Under the pieces are notes generated by a model, which searched no databases, had not been told where the DNA came from, and worked only from the letters and a program-made list of their open reading frames with translations. Shown in pieces: positions 28,706 to 39,228 of a stretch of 64,000 bases of DNA. Position 1 is the first letter of the stretch. Every line of letters begins with the position of its first letter. Made by a program: the position numbers and the translations under genes. Source of the DNA: Flavobacterium micromati (GTDB lineage: Bacteria > Bacteroidota > Bacteroidia > Flavobacteriales > Flavobacteriaceae); contig NZ_FQWF01000001.1 in NCBI RefSeq assembly GCF_900129585.1, positions 248,001 through 312,000 of the forward strand, read 5' to 3'.

Positions 28706-28740
28706 AAAAAAAATCCGCTTTTAAAGGCGGATTTTTTAAA
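28706..28740. terminator. Bidirectional terminator between convergent genes
   Basis: aaaaaaatccgc, loop ttttaaa, gcggatttttt; serves the lipoprotein gene on the plus strand and the dehydrogenase gene on the minus strand. Confidence 0.8.
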
Positions 28741-28763
28741 AAACTACAAACTAAAAAAAACTA

Positions 28764-30134
28764 CTAACTAAAATTTTTATCAGGATTGTAACCTAAATAA
28801 GCCATTTCTTGCTCTTTAAAAATAACACCATATTCTTCTAACTCTTTCAAAATAGGCTGATACACTTCTTTCAGAATTGGTCGTTGAACACCAGTTGTTT
28901 TTATTTTGCCGTTAAGTATTAACAAAGTTGCCATCGCCACAGGTAAACCAACAGTTTTTGCCATTGCTGTGTACATTTGATCCTCGCCTATACAGACCAT
29001 TTTGGAATCGATTTGCTTTGTTTCTCCATCAATTTCGTAACCAAATTTATGATACATCACAATCATGTCTTTGTCGTCTGGTTGCAAAGTCCAACTATCA
29101 CTCAATATTTTTTCCAAGATTTGTGCAGGAGTAGCATTCTTTATACCCACAATTTTATGGTGATTGAATAGGTCTAGTTCTAAAAGTTTGTCCCACATGA
29201 TATCATCTTGATCAATTTTTAAAATCAAACGCGTTTTTATTTCAACAGAATCCGTGGGATGATAAGGCAAAAAGGAGTTAACAAAATTTCTATAACTCAT
29301 CGTCTCTGAATTTTCCATCACATAACTATCATCAGTCATTCCAAGCTGAACAAACATGTTCCAAGCTTTAGAAAAACCAACTTTCCTTATCGTCCCTCTA
29401 TATAAAGTGAGCACATCATCTAGTCCATAAACGGAACGGTATTTCAAAGAATCTCTATTTGAGTAACCCTCAAATCGACCGTAACCTTCCACATCTAGGA
29501 ACTCAGTCCTACGAAATAAATTACAATACGGTATATATTTGTATGTTCCTTCTTGGATAAACTTTGCTGCACCACCTTGACCAGCAAGAACCACGTTTCG
29601 CGGTGCCCAAGTAAATTTATAATTCCACAGATTATTATCTGATTCTGGGGCGACAAGCCCTCCACAAAAGGACTCAAATAAAATCATTTTGCCGCCTTTC
29701 TCCTTTATTTCATCAATCACTTTCATCGCACTCATGTGATCAACTCCGGGATCGAGTCCTATTTCATTCATGAAAATTAGATTATTTTCTTTTGCAGCAA
29801 CGTCTAATTCGTCCATTGCATCGCTAATATATGAAGCGGTAACCAAATGTTTTTTATAGATAATGCAATCCTTAGCAACCTCAATATGTAAATGAGCTGG
29901 TAACATTGACACAACGATAGCTGCTTTTTGAATAGCGTCTTTCCTTTGATGTTCATCATAAATATCAAGAGCAATTGGCGTAGCATTATGGTGGTTATTC
30001 GTTTTCTTTTGGGCTAGAGCCAATGACAAATCAGCAATTACAAGATGTAAATTCTCTTTCTCTGATTTATTTAGAAGATATTGAATTAGCGATGATGCTG
30101 ATCTTCCGGCTCCAATAATAAGAATTGTTCTCAT
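28764..30134 (-). CDS. Saccharopine dehydrogenase-like NAD(P)-dependent oxidoreductase
   Basis: 456 aa from the ATG at 30134. A longer frame to 30155 is rejected because it enters the TATGTTTG promoter box. An N-terminal Rossmann fold has MRTILIIGAGRSASSL, and VIADLS at the end of strand 2. The substrate domain contains NEIGLDPGVDHMSAM and ESFCGGLVAPESDNNLW, typical of saccharopine/homospermidine-type reductases in Bacteroidota. Likely role in lysine metabolism; the exact substrate is not certain because no partner genes lie nearby. Confidence 0.87.
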   Translation of the reverse strand: MRTILIIGAGRSASSLIQYLLNKSEKENLHLVIADLSLALAQKKTNNHHNATPIALDIYDEHQRKDAIQKAAIVVSMLPAHLHIEVAKDCIIYKKHLVTASYISDAMDELDVAAKENNLIFMNEIGLDPGVDHMSAMKVIDEIKEKGGKMILFESFCGGLVAPESDNNLWNYKFTWAPRNVVLAGQGGAAKFIQEGTYKYIPYCNLFRRTEFLDVEGYGRFEGYSNRDSLKYRSVYGLDDVLTLYRGTIRKVGFSKAWNMFVQLGMTDDSYVMENSETMSYRNFVNSFLPYHPTDSVEIKTRLILKIDQDDIMWDKLLELDLFNHHKIVGIKNATPAQILEKILSDSWTLQPDDKDMIVMYHKFGYEIDGETKQIDSKMVCIGEDQMYTAMAKTVGLPVAMATLLILNGKIKTTGVQRPILKEVYQPILKELEEYGVIFKEQEMAYLGYNPDKNFS

Positions 30135-30152
30135 TTTTATAAATTTGTAACA

Positions 30153-30160
30153 CAAACATA
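30153..30160 (-). promoter_or_regulatory. TAnnTTTG -7 element for saccharopine dehydrogenase-like gene
   Basis: TATGTTTG on the minus strand, 19 bases upstream of the ATG at 30134; it decides the start. Confidence 0.6.
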
Positions 30161-30522
30161 CGATAATGTTGTATTCATAACAAATTGCATCAGTTAAACT
30201 TTGCTGTTAAAAACCAAAAGTCAAATCATTTAGTACAATTGTTAAAAGAGAATCATTTTACAATTTGTCAAATTGAAATTCTCGATAATGATTTATTGCA
30301 AGTTTTTCTACATTAATTGTTGATACTTTAACAAGCTCAAAGTGATAGTAAGATTTTATTAAATGTTGCTCATAAAATAATCATCAATATTACTACCAAA
30401 TTTGCACACTACCCTAATTAATGACTTTCATAACAATAATTATACAGCAGAACAATATTCAGGAATGCACAGCTCACAACCATCCGTTTATTATGTTACA
30501 AAATTTAAAACTAACGAGCACG
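30161..30522. other. Gene-free gap between divergent genes
   Basis: AT-rich upstream region for the divergent dehydrogenase and DUF423 genes. No coding signal or repeat noticed. Confidence 0.5.
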
Positions 30523-30557
30523 TTTGCTCCTTTATAATTGAATATTCAATAAATTTG
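30523..30557 (+). promoter_or_regulatory. Promoter of DUF423 gene (TTTG ... TAnnTTTG)
   Basis: TTTG at 30523-30526 and TAAATTTG at 30550-30557, 23 bases apart, 23 bases upstream of the ATG at 30581. Fits the two-part Bacteroidota promoter. Confidence 0.6.
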
Positions 30558-30580
30558 TATCACTTAATTAGAAAGACATA

Positions 30581-31000
30581 ATGGAAAAAAAGATAATTTC
30601 AACTGCGGCAATTTTAGGAATGATTGCAATCATATTTGGAGCTTTTGGCGCACATGCGTTAAAAAAGGTATTATCATTAGATCAATTGGCCACTTTTGAA
30701 ACGGGAGTTCGATACCAAACCTATCATGCTTTGTTTTTACTGTTGATTGGAATCATGCCCAACTTGGCTGAGAAAACAAAAAAATATATCTATTATTTCA
30801 CACTTTTTGGGGTTATTTTATTCTCAGGATCTATTTATCTGCTAGCCACAAACAATCTTACTTCATTTGATTTTAAAATTATTGGGTTTGTAACTCCTAT
30901 TGGCGGACTCCTATTAATTCTAGCGTGGGGAACCTTATTATCTCATTTTTTTGACAAAAAGTCACAAAACAAGAATAATCAAAACATATCTGAGATATAA
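30581..31000 (+). CDS. DUF423 family membrane protein
   Basis: 139 aa, four predicted membrane spans. The conserved DUF423 features are present: GAFGAHALKKVL near the N-terminus, ETGVRYQTYHALFLL in span 2, FSGSIYLLA in span 3 and FVTPIGGLLLILAW in span 4. Inner-membrane protein of unknown function. PEP carboxykinase starts 47 bases downstream but has its own promoter box at 31005. Confidence 0.9.
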   Translation: MEKKIISTAAILGMIAIIFGAFGAHALKKVLSLDQLATFETGVRYQTYHALFLLLIGIMPNLAEKTKKYIYYFTLFGVILFSGSIYLLATNNLTSFDFKIIGFVTPIGGLLLILAWGTLLSHFFDKKSQNKNNQNISEI

Positions 31001-31004
31001 TTTC

Positions 31005-31012
31005 TATTTTTG
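31005..31012 (+). promoter_or_regulatory. TAnnTTTG -7 element for pckA
   Basis: TATTTTTG, 35 bases upstream of the ATG at 31048. Confidence 0.55.
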
Positions 31013-31047
31013 CAGACGATAAATTAAACCAAAATATCTAAAATTAC

Positions 31048-32649
31048 ATGAATAATAACACACCGTTTACGAAATCGATTTCGCTAATTGACATGGGAAT
31101 TGAAAACGCAAAGATTCATTATCAATTATCAGCCAACGAATTACATGAAAAAACAATTACACTTGGCCAAGGAGTTGAAGTTTCAACAGGAGCTTTAGCG
31201 GTAAATACTGGCGAGTACACTGGCCGTTCGCCGCAGGATCGTTACATCGTTAGAGATGCAATTACAGAAGACAAAGTTTGGTGGGGAAAAGTAAACATAC
31301 CATTTGAACCAGCTGCATTTGACTCTCTTTATAAAAAAGTCACTACTTATTTATCCAATAAAGAGGTTTACGTTCGAGATTCCTACGTATGCGCTGATCT
31401 AAATTACAGATTAAATATTCGCGTGGTTACAGAGACACCATGGGCAAACTTGTTTTGCTACAATATGTTTTTACGACCAGAAGAAAAAGAACTTGAAAAC
31501 TTCACAGCCGATTGGACTTTACTATGTGTTCCAAGCTTTATGGCAGATCCAGCAGTTGATGGAACACGCCAGAGTAATTTTGCAATAATCGATTTTACTC
31601 GCAAAATTGCATTAATTGGAGGAACTGGATACACCGGTGAAATGAAAAAAGGAATTTTTTCAGCTTTAAATTTTATTCTTCCTGTTGACAAAAACACGCT
31701 TCCAATGCACTGCAGTGCTAATGTGGGGAAAAATGGAGATACAGCAATCTTCTTTGGCTTGTCTGGAACTGGAAAAACAACACTTTCAGCAGATCCTGCT
31801 AGAAAATTGATTGGAGATGATGAGCACGGATGGACGAATGAAAATACAGTTTTCAACTTCGAAGGCGGATGTTACGCCAAAGTGATTAATCTTTCTGAAG
31901 AGAACGAACCAGATATTTTTAGAGCTATCAAAAAAGGGGCTATTTTAGAAAATGTGATCATTAATAAAGAAACAAATGAAGTTGACTTTGACGATGTATC
32001 CATTACCCAAAATACACGTGTAAGTTACCCAATTGATCATATTGACAATATCCAGCCAAGTTCTATTGGAAATAATCCAAAGAATATATTTTTCTTAACT
32101 GCCGATTCCTTTGGAATTTTGCCTCCAATTTCAAAATTAACTCCAGGTCAAGCTGCTTATCACTTTATCTCTGGTTATACCGCTAAAGTTGCAGGAACCG
32201 AAGCAGGAATTACTGAACCGCAACCCAATTTCTCCGCTTGTTTTGGCGCACCATTTATGCCTTTGCACCCAACAAAATATGCTGAAATGCTTAGCAAAAA
32301 AATGAAAGATGCTAATGTAAAAGTTTGGTTGATCAACACAGGATGGACCGGCGGTGCTTACGGTATAGGAAGTAGAATGAAATTAAAATACACCCGTGCT
32401 ATGATTACCGCTGCATTAAACGGTGAGTTAGACAAGGTGGAATATAAAAATCATAAGGTTTTTGGGATTGCAATTCCGCAATCTTGTCCAAATGCGCCAA
32501 GCGAAATTTTAAATCCAAGAAATACTTGGGAAGACCAAGATTTATACGATATAAAATCGGAAGAATTAGGTCAAAAATTCAGAGCTAACTTTGCTAAGTT
32601 TGAAGAATTTGCCAATGACGAAATTATGGCTGGAGCTCCGCTAGCATAA
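31048..32649 (+). CDS. pckA: Phosphoenolpyruvate carboxykinase (ATP)
   Basis: 533 aa, the usual length. It converts oxaloacetate and ATP to PEP, CO2 and ADP, the first step of gluconeogenesis. Motifs: TGEYTGRSPQDRYIVRD, IGGTGYTGEMKKGIFSA, P-loop FFGLSGTGKTTLSAD, metal-site IGDDEHGW, and adenine-binding TGWTGGAYG. ATP type is indicated by the overall sequence and the P-loop form. Followed by a strong terminator. Confidence 0.97.
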   Translation: MNNNTPFTKSISLIDMGIENAKIHYQLSANELHEKTITLGQGVEVSTGALAVNTGEYTGRSPQDRYIVRDAITEDKVWWGKVNIPFEPAAFDSLYKKVTTYLSNKEVYVRDSYVCADLNYRLNIRVVTETPWANLFCYNMFLRPEEKELENFTADWTLLCVPSFMADPAVDGTRQSNFAIIDFTRKIALIGGTGYTGEMKKGIFSALNFILPVDKNTLPMHCSANVGKNGDTAIFFGLSGTGKTTLSADPARKLIGDDEHGWTNENTVFNFEGGCYAKVINLSEENEPDIFRAIKKGAILENVIINKETNEVDFDDVSITQNTRVSYPIDHIDNIQPSSIGNNPKNIFFLTADSFGILPPISKLTPGQAAYHFISGYTAKVAGTEAGITEPQPNFSACFGAPFMPLHPTKYAEMLSKKMKDANVKVWLINTGWTGGAYGIGSRMKLKYTRAMITAALNGELDKVEYKNHKVFGIAIPQSCPNAPSEILNPRNTWEDQDLYDIKSEELGQKFRANFAKFEEFANDEIMAGAPLA

Positions 32650-32667
32650 GTTAATTTTAATTCAATT

Positions 32668-32708
32668 AAAAAGAGAGCTGTTCCTTAGGAGCAGCTCTCT
32701 TTTTTATT
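32668..32708 (+). terminator. Terminator after pckA
   Basis: aaaaagagagctg, ttccttagga, gcagctctctttttt. Confidence 0.85.
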
Positions 32709-32841
32709 TGTTAAAAATCGTAACACAAAGATGTAAATATAGACCAATCAACTAATTATACCAAGATTCATTTTTTGGCGTTACCTTTATCAATCATAAA
32801 TACAAAAAATTCAATCTGCTGAAACAGTCAAAATCAATCAA

Positions 32842-33974
<1,133 letters not shown>

Positions 33975-34127
33975 TTATGAATACGATACCTAGTGAAAAA
34001 AAATTCCTTTTAAGCTATAGAATGAAGTAAGTGTTTAGCGTTTACTCTTTTTTAAAATAATAAACACCTTAAGTATTATAACTAGAGACTTACGTTTAAT
34101 TACTGCAATAAATAATTCTATTAAATA

Positions 34128-34159
34128 TAAAAAGCACCAGCAATTACTGGTGCTTTTTG
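34128..34159. terminator. Bidirectional terminator between convergent genes
   Basis: aaaaagcaccag, caatta, ctggtgctttttgc; lies between the DUF4407 gene and the convergent PH/SHOCT gene. Confidence 0.8.
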
Positions 34160-34183
34160 CATGTGTTTATATAATCTTACAAC

Positions 34184-34897
34184 TTACATGTGACTTAAAA
34201 TCTCTTTTTTGAACGAATCGTATTCGCCTTGTAAAATCAATCCGTTATCGAGTAATTTTTTGTAATTCTGCAATTTTTCAAAAAGTTGGTCTTGTGACAA
34301 TCCGCTTAGTGAGTCTTCGTTTATAACATTAGATGGCGGTTGTATTTGTTCTTTATCCAAATTAAAAATGGGTGGAGCAACAGGCATAATTTCGGCAAAA
34401 CTAGTCACTTCCTCCGTTTCGATTTCTTCAATAATTTCATAATCATCCTCAACTGCATCGCTATTCGTTTCCTCAATGATAACAGCATCAATTGTCGCAC
34501 CGTTTTTTAAAATGTCTAGTTGTTCTTTGGCGTAAGTGAAAATTTTACGCGCTTGAATTTTCGGGATATAATCAATAGAAACAGACATATCCGTTTTAGT
34601 AGAAAATGAAAACTCTGATCCTAAAATATTTTCTTTCACAAAAGTGCCTTCAATTTGATCCCAAGTGTAATCGATAAAATCCATTGATAAACCAAGATTT
34701 TTTGGTTGGCAAATGATAATACGTTTGTTAGTCATTACAATACTATCTGGCAAAACAGTGATGGCCGGCTTTTTTTGAACGGCGATATATCCTATTTCCT
34801 CATTCTTCATCAATAAATCACTCAACTTAGCAGCTATTTTTTCGATAGCTTTCGGATCTTGTTCTTCGTTTAAAAACTTCTTGAATTGCTCTTTCAT
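34184..34897 (-). CDS. Bacterial PH-like and SHOCT domain protein
   Basis: 237 aa, no signal peptide. Residues ~25-130 read as a bacterial PH domain (YIAVQKKPAITVLPDSIVMTNKRIIICQP). An acidic linker (~145-200, EDDYEIIEEIETEEV) leads to a C-terminal SHOCT helix pair (DQLFEKLQNYKKLLDNGLI...EYDSFKKEIL). SHOCT modules often recruit other proteins or oligomerise. No partner readable from the neighbours. Confidence 0.75.
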   Translation of the reverse strand: MKEQFKKFLNEEQDPKAIEKIAAKLSDLLMKNEEIGYIAVQKKPAITVLPDSIVMTNKRIIICQPKNLGLSMDFIDYTWDQIEGTFVKENILGSEFSFSTKTDMSVSIDYIPKIQARKIFTYAKEQLDILKNGATIDAVIIEETNSDAVEDDYEIIEEIETEEVTSFAEIMPVAPPIFNLDKEQIQPPSNVINEDSLSGLSQDQLFEKLQNYKKLLDNGLILQGEYDSFKKEILSHM

Positions 34898-34965
34898 TTG
34901 ATATACTTAATTGGTTAAAATGGCTACTTTATTATTTGGTCACTCAGCATTTGCAAAAGTAATGC

Positions 34966-35337
34966 CTAATTTTCTAATTCTAGAATTTCCTGCTGTAATT
35001 TGATGGTTAAACCGACAAAAATCAATTCATAGGAATGATCAATTAATTCCTTAATAAAAACATCTGAAACCGACTGATTAACTGCCACTGTGTTCCAATG
35101 AATCTTACTCATATGATAACCGGGTTGAATTGCATCGTATTGTTCCCGAAGTTCTAGAGCTCGTTCCGGATCACATTTTAAATTTATAGATGGCGTTCCG
35201 CTTTCCCATTGCAGTAAAGAAGATAATGCAAACATTTTTCCACCCACTTTAAAAACCAAAGTGTTATCATCAAAAGGAAAATGTTCCGTTACCCCTTTTT
35301 TAGAAAGACAATACGTATAATAAGTTTCCAAATTCAT
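34966..35337 (-). CDS. MmcQ/YjbR family protein
   Basis: 123 aa. The MmcQ/YjbR pattern is visible: YTYCLSKKGVTEHFPFDDNTLVFKVGGKMFAL, NLKCDPERALELREQ, GYHMSKIHWNTV. These are small proteins with a cyclic double-wing fold, suggested to bind DNA. Separated by 13 bases from the cyclase-family gene upstream on the same strand, so probably the last gene of that transcript. Confidence 0.9.
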   Translation of the reverse strand: MNLETYYTYCLSKKGVTEHFPFDDNTLVFKVGGKMFALSSLLQWESGTPSINLKCDPERALELREQYDAIQPGYHMSKIHWNTVAVNQSVSDVFIKELIDHSYELIFVGLTIKLQQEILELEN

Positions 35338-35350
35338 AAAACTTGATTTA

Positions 35351-36118
35351 CTATTCTATAATATCATACAAAATCGGTTTACTCGGACTCGCATCATTTT
35401 CAAAAGAAGCAATTTGTAAATTCAAAAAATAATCTCCATCTAAAACGGTATCTGGAACAAAAATCATTTCTGTAATCGTACAATTTGTTCGAGCATCTTC
35501 GTTCAGATTATCAACATCGTTTACATTCCAAAACGCTTTATGCGCTGCTAATTTTCCATCATCCTTTTCCTTATCAACACTTGGCAAATCAATCAGTAAG
35601 TGCTCGATTCCGCTTTCGCAAATGAAACGCGCCGCATCCTGATGCAAATAAGGCGGATTTGTATTGGAGTATTTTTTAGACAATTTGCTAGTTTTATTTG
35701 GAATAGTCCTGATGACAATGGCCTCTGGATTGGAACCATTTAGTGCATTTTGAATTTGAATTCCTGTAATTACAAAATCGCCATCTATTTGCTCAGGTTC
35801 AATCGAAATCAATTTGGCTGTAAAAAAAAACTGTTTCAGACATTGATTAATAGAATAAAACTCTCGGGTAATATGACCTAAACATTCTGTGTGAGTGCCG
35901 TGACCGTGCGGATTAAACTGAATAGTATTAAAATTAGTAGAAGCACCTTTTTTTACACTTCCTATCCATTCATCAAAAACTACTGGTTCAATAGTTGGCT
36001 TTTCAATATACCAAGCTATTGGATTTTCGTCACTATTAGTTAGTGGAATGGAAATATCAATGGGTTTTGATAAATTGACTTTTACGACTTGATTTTTGTG
36101 TTGAATTGTTGCCTGCAC
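35351..36118 (-). CDS. Cyclase/kynurenine formamidase-like metal-dependent hydrolase
   Basis: 255 aa from a GTG at 36118. An in-frame GTG at 36145 would start within a repeat hairpin, so the nearer GTG is chosen; no ATG is available. The metal site HGHGTHTECLGH is the HxGTHxD-like motif of the cyclase family (Glu in place of the usual Asp). Members hydrolyse N-formylkynurenine or cyclic amides. No tryptophan-catabolism genes adjoin it, so the substrate is unresolved. Confidence 0.8.
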   Translation of the reverse strand: MQATIQHKNQVVKVNLSKPIDISIPLTNSDENPIAWYIEKPTIEPVVFDEWIGSVKKGASTNFNTIQFNPHGHGTHTECLGHITREFYSINQCLKQFFFTAKLISIEPEQIDGDFVITGIQIQNALNGSNPEAIVIRTIPNKTSKLSKKYSNTNPPYLHQDAARFICESGIEHLLIDLPSVDKEKDDGKLAAHKAFWNVNDVDNLNEDARTNCTITEMIFVPDTVLDGDYFLNLQIASFENDASPSKPILYDIIE

Positions 36119-36132
36119 TAGATATTTTTTCT

Positions 36133-36194
36133 GCCACGAAGGCACGAAGACTATATAAAAATTTTATTTTTTTGTGTCTTCGTGCCTTTGTGGC
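36133..36194. repeat. Inverted repeat, GCCACAAAGGCAC family hairpin
   Basis: Arms of 19 nt (36133-36151 and 36176-36194) match at 18 positions around an AT-only loop. It sits between the hemW stop and the cyclase start and may end or stabilise the hemW transcript. A related single arm is at 38078-38105. Confidence 0.8.
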
Positions 36195-36203
36195 GAATTA
36201 AAC

Positions 36204-37442
36204 TTATTCCAAATTTAAGTAAAACAAATCACTTGCAATTCCATCGGTCAAAAACTTTCCTTTTTTTGTGGGTTTTAGAATTCCATTTTCAATAAAGAGT
36301 AAATCATCATCTAGGAATTTACGTGCTTGCTTATGGAGATAACTTAAATAATCAAGTCCAAATTCCTTTTCAATTTTATCCAAAGAAACTCCCCATATAG
36401 TGCGCAAACCTGTCATAATGTATTCATTATAGCGATCTGAAATTGAAAGTATTTCTAATTCATTTGGTAATTTATCATCCTGAATAGACTTCAAATAAAT
36501 GGAATTATTAGAAATATTCCAACTTCTAGAAACTCCATTGTAACTATGTGCCGAAGGACCAATTCCAATATATTTTTTACCCAACCAGTATGCCGAATTG
36601 TTTCTTGAAAAATAATCTTCTTTTCCAAAATTCGATAATTCGTAATGAATAAAACCTTTGGCTTCTAGCATTTCGACTAAAATTACAAAATGTTCAGCAG
36701 CAACTTCATCTCGTGGTGCTGCAATTTTTCCGGTTTGAATTAGTTTTTTGAGTGCCGTTTTAGGTTCCACGGTCAATGCATAACTGGAAATATGTGGAAT
36801 TCCAAAACTTAATGCAGTTTCAATATTTTGTTTCCATTTGTCATTACTCATATTGGGAACACCGTAAATCAAATCGATCGATATATTATCAAAATACTTT
36901 GTGGCTTCTTCTAAACATTGCATCGCTTCCGCCGAATTGTGAGCACGATTCATCATCTTCAAATCGTCTTCAAAAAACGACTGAATTCCAATACTAAGTC
37001 GATTAATTCCAATATCACGATAATCCTCAAAAATGCTTCTCGACTGCGCTTGAAGAGACAATTCGGTTAAATCATCTGGATTTGCTTCGAGGGTAATCTC
37101 TACATTTTTAGAAACTTTATAATTTTCATATACTGTATCGATCAAAAATTTTAACTCTGAAACCTGCAATACACTTGGCGTTCCTCCTCCAAAATAAATC
37201 GTCTCAATTTTATTGTAACTTCGACTGCAATCGAGAAGCTCGAACTCGCTTTTACGCATTTGAATTTCTTTGGCTAAAGCCAAAACCATATCATCTTTCT
37301 TTTTCATAGATGTCGAAAAATGAAAGTCGCAATAATGGCATGCTTGCTTGCAAAAAGGGATGTGGATGTATAGAGCCCCTCCCGTCCTCCCCAAAGGGGA
37401 GGTGCTAGAATGGGAATATAACTGTAAATTACTTGTTTCCAT
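36204..37442 (-). CDS. hemW: Radical SAM protein HemW (coproporphyrinogen III oxidase-like haem chaperone)
   Basis: 412 aa from the ATG at 37442. The radical SAM cluster motif [14 protein letters not shown] (C-x3-C-x2-C) is intact, with [21 protein letters not shown] and the HemW C-terminal domain ([11 protein letters not shown]). HemW inserts haem and is related to HemN. The first ~25 residues before LYIHIPFC ([19 protein letters not shown]) are not normal for the family: they come from a palindromic repeat at 37374-37406. The start overlaps the ruvC stop by 14 bases. Confidence 0.9.
   Translation of the reverse strand: METSNLQLYSHSSTSPLGRTGGALYIHIPFCKQACHYCDFHFSTSMKKKDDMVLALAKEIQMRKSEFELLDCSRSYNKIETIYFGGGTPSVLQVSELKFLIDTVYENYKVSKNVEITLEANPDDLTELSLQAQSRSIFEDYRDIGINRLSIGIQSFFEDDLKMMNRAHNSAEAMQCLEEATKYFDNISIDLIYGVPNMSNDKWKQNIETALSFGIPHISSYALTVEPKTALKKLIQTGKIAAPRDEVAAEHFVILVEMLEAKGFIHYELSNFGKEDYFSRNNSAYWLGKKYIGIGPSAHSYNGVSRSWNISNNSIYLKSIQDDKLPNELEILSISDRYNEYIMTGLRTIWGVSLDKIEKEFGLDYLSYLHKQARKFLDDDLLFIENGILKPTKKGKFLTDGIASDLFYLNLE
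37374..37406 (-). repeat. CTCCCCTTTGGGGAGG-type palindromic repeat within hemW start
   Basis: Palindromic core of 16 nt with flanking AGCACC and GGGAGGGGCT, on the minus strand. Encodes [11 protein letters not shown] in the HemW N-terminus. Same family as 37487-37518 but in the opposite orientation. Confidence 0.9.
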
Positions 37443-38052
37443 TTTTTTTACTAGGCACATTTATAGACAAACTATTTCCACCTTGGACTCCTCCCCTTTG
37501 GGGAGGCTGGGAGGGGCTATTCTGTTTCACAAAAGCATCCCAACCCGTATAACTTTTTTCGCCTGTCACTTTTCCTGAATTAAAGAAATGACAAACTGCG
37601 GCCGCTAAACCATCGGTTGAATCTAGGTTTTTTGGTAATTCTTTGAGTCCTAAAAGCTGTTGCAACATTTTTGCAACTTGCTCCTTTGTAGCATTACCGT
37701 TTCCAGTAATTGCCATTTTAATTTTTTTTGGTTCGTATTCGGTAATTGGAATATCTCTCGAAAGTCCAGCTGCCATTGCCACTCCTTGCGCACGACCAAG
37801 CTTCAACATCGATTGCACATTTTTACCAAAAAAAGGAGCTTCGATAGCAATTTCGTCTGGATTGTGGGTGTCGATTAACTCAATCGTTCGTTCAAAAATG
37901 ATTTTTAGTTTTTGATAATGATTATCATACTTGGATAATTGCAGTTCGTTCAGTTGCAAAAATTCCATTTTCTTATTGACAATTTTGATCAAACCAAAAC
38001 CCATTATTGTAGTTCCTGGATCAATTCCTAATATGATGCGTTCGTTTGCCAT
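37429..38052 (-). CDS. ruvC: Holliday junction resolvase RuvC with repeat-derived C-terminal tail
   Basis: 207 aa against about 180 for most relatives. RuvC cuts Holliday junctions delivered by RuvAB. Active-site acids are visible: D7-equivalent in [14 protein letters not shown], the Glu in [14 protein letters not shown], and the C-terminal pair in [12 protein letters not shown]. From about residue 179 the tail ([15 protein letters not shown]) is encoded by a palindromic repeat, so the natural stop has been lost and the protein extended. The 3' end overlaps hemW by 14 bases. Confidence 0.93.
   Translation of the reverse strand: MANERIILGIDPGTTIMGFGLIKIVNKKMEFLQLNELQLSKYDNHYQKLKIIFERTIELIDTHNPDEIAIEAPFFGKNVQSMLKLGRAQGVAMAAGLSRDIPITEYEPKKIKMAITGNGNATKEQVAKMLQQLLGLKELPKNLDSTDGLAAAVCHFFNSGKVTGEKSYTGWDAFVKQNSPSQPPQRGGVQGGNSLSINVPSKKNGNK
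37487..37518 (+). repeat. CTCCCCTTTGGGGAGG-type palindromic repeat within ruvC 3' end
   Basis: ACTCCTCCCCTTTGGGGAGG followed by CTGGGAGGGGCT on the plus strand. Encodes the RuvC tail on the minus strand. Inverted relative to 37374-37406. Confidence 0.9.
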
Positions 38053-38077
38053 TTTGTTTTGGGATCATTTTTTTTTA

Positions 38078-38105
38078 GCCACAAAGGCTCAAAGACACAA
38101 AGATT
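38078..38105 (+). repeat. GCCACAAAGGC..AAGACACAAAG family repeat, single arm
   Basis: Reads agccacaaaggctcaaag then acacaaag. The same family as the arms at 36133-36194. It sits upstream of the flippase-like gene, where it creates a spurious reading (HKGSKTQR) in the longer frame. Confidence 0.7.
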
Positions 38106-38241
38106 TTTATTAAACCGAGTTTCAAGAAAAATACCTAGAGACTCGCAAACAAACCTTAAAATCTCGGGAAGGCTTTGCCATTTTTTTGTGAATCTTTGGG
38201 AAACAGCTTCTGCGCTCTTATTTTTCCTTTACTTTGCACTC

Positions 38242-39228
38242 ATGATTTTAATTCCCCACAAAACTAAGCAATTCCTAGTACTTCTAATCAAACTTTTGAT
38301 TGTAGGCGGCGCGTTTTATTTTATCTATAATCAACTAGCAAATAACGACAAACTCGATTGGCAAAAATTCATTGTTTTATTCCAAAAAAATCAATCCGTT
38401 TTAGGGATAACTTTCATTTTAATTTTGAGTATATTAAATCGATATTTTGAAATCTTAAAATGGCATAATTTAGTTCAGTATATTCACAAAATAAATGTCG
38501 CTGAAGCCACAAAGCAAGTTCTTGCAGCGCTCACGGCTGGACTTTTTACTCCAAATGGCGTAGGTGAATATGCGGGAAAAGCATTGTATTTTGAAAAAAA
38601 AGATACTAAAAAAGTGGTTTTTTTAAACCTCATTTGCAACGGAATCCAAATGGTTTTGACCGTTATTTTTGGAATTTTTGGATTACTCTATTTTAATACG
38701 CAATATGCTGTGATCACTCCGCAAACTGTTGCCGTGGTTTTTGGAATAATCCTTTTACTTTTTATCGTTCTATTTTCAGTTAAAAAAATAAAAATCAAAG
38801 GCTATTCGATAGAAAAACTAAATTATAAGATTAACGAAATTCCAAAATCAATTCACCAAAAAAACATATTCTTAGGAATTTGCAGGTATATCGTTTTTTC
38901 CCATCAATATTATTTTCTCTTTCTAGCTTTCGATGTTGATTTACCTTATTTAACTTTAATTGCAACCATTTCATCAGTCTATTTTTTAGCTTCTTCTCTG
39001 CCTACATTTCAGTTTTTAGACTTTGCTGTGAAAGGGAGTGTTGCGGTTTACTTTTTCGGAATTTTGGGAGTAAACGAATGGATTGTCATTTTTATTTCGA
39101 CGTTGATGTGGTTTTTAAACGTGGTTTTGCCTGTGATAATTGGAAGTTACTATGTGTTGAATTTTAAAAGCAATAGCATCCATAAATCGGAATCTTTGAG
39201 CGAGATTAATTTAACTACAAAAGAATGA
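38242..39228 (+). CDS. Lysylphosphatidylglycerol synthase TM-region/flippase-like membrane protein
   Basis: 328 aa from the ATG at 38242. An in-frame start at 38059 is rejected because the extra 61 residues are repeat-derived. About eight membrane spans (for example FLVLLIKLLIVGGAFYFIYNQ and LGITFILILSILNRYF) and the family hallmark TPNGVGEYAGKALYF. Such proteins flip or synthesise membrane lipids; flanking by a glycosyltransferase suggests envelope glycolipid work. A near-consensus TTACTTTG box lies just upstream. Stop and next start overlap (ATGA). Confidence 0.83.
   Translation: MILIPHKTKQFLVLLIKLLIVGGAFYFIYNQLANNDKLDWQKFIVLFQKNQSVLGITFILILSILNRYFEILKWHNLVQYIHKINVAEATKQVLAALTAGLFTPNGVGEYAGKALYFEKKDTKKVVFLNLICNGIQMVLTVIFGIFGLLYFNTQYAVITPQTVAVVFGIILLLFIVLFSVKKIKIKGYSIEKLNYKINEIPKSIHQKNIFLGICRYIVFSHQYYFLFLAFDVDLPYLTLIATISSVYFLASSLPTFQFLDFAVKGSVAVYFFGILGVNEWIVIFISTLMWFLNVVLPVIIGSYYVLNFKSNSIHKSESLSEINLTTKE

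Noticed and set aside
31458..31856. 132-codon minus-strand frame inside pckA
   Set aside because: It mirrors conserved pckA codons, including the P-loop region.
38059..38241. 61-residue N-terminal extension of the flippase-like protein
   Set aside because: It is translated from repeat sequence (HKGSKTQR); the ATG at 38242 with a near-consensus promoter box fits better.
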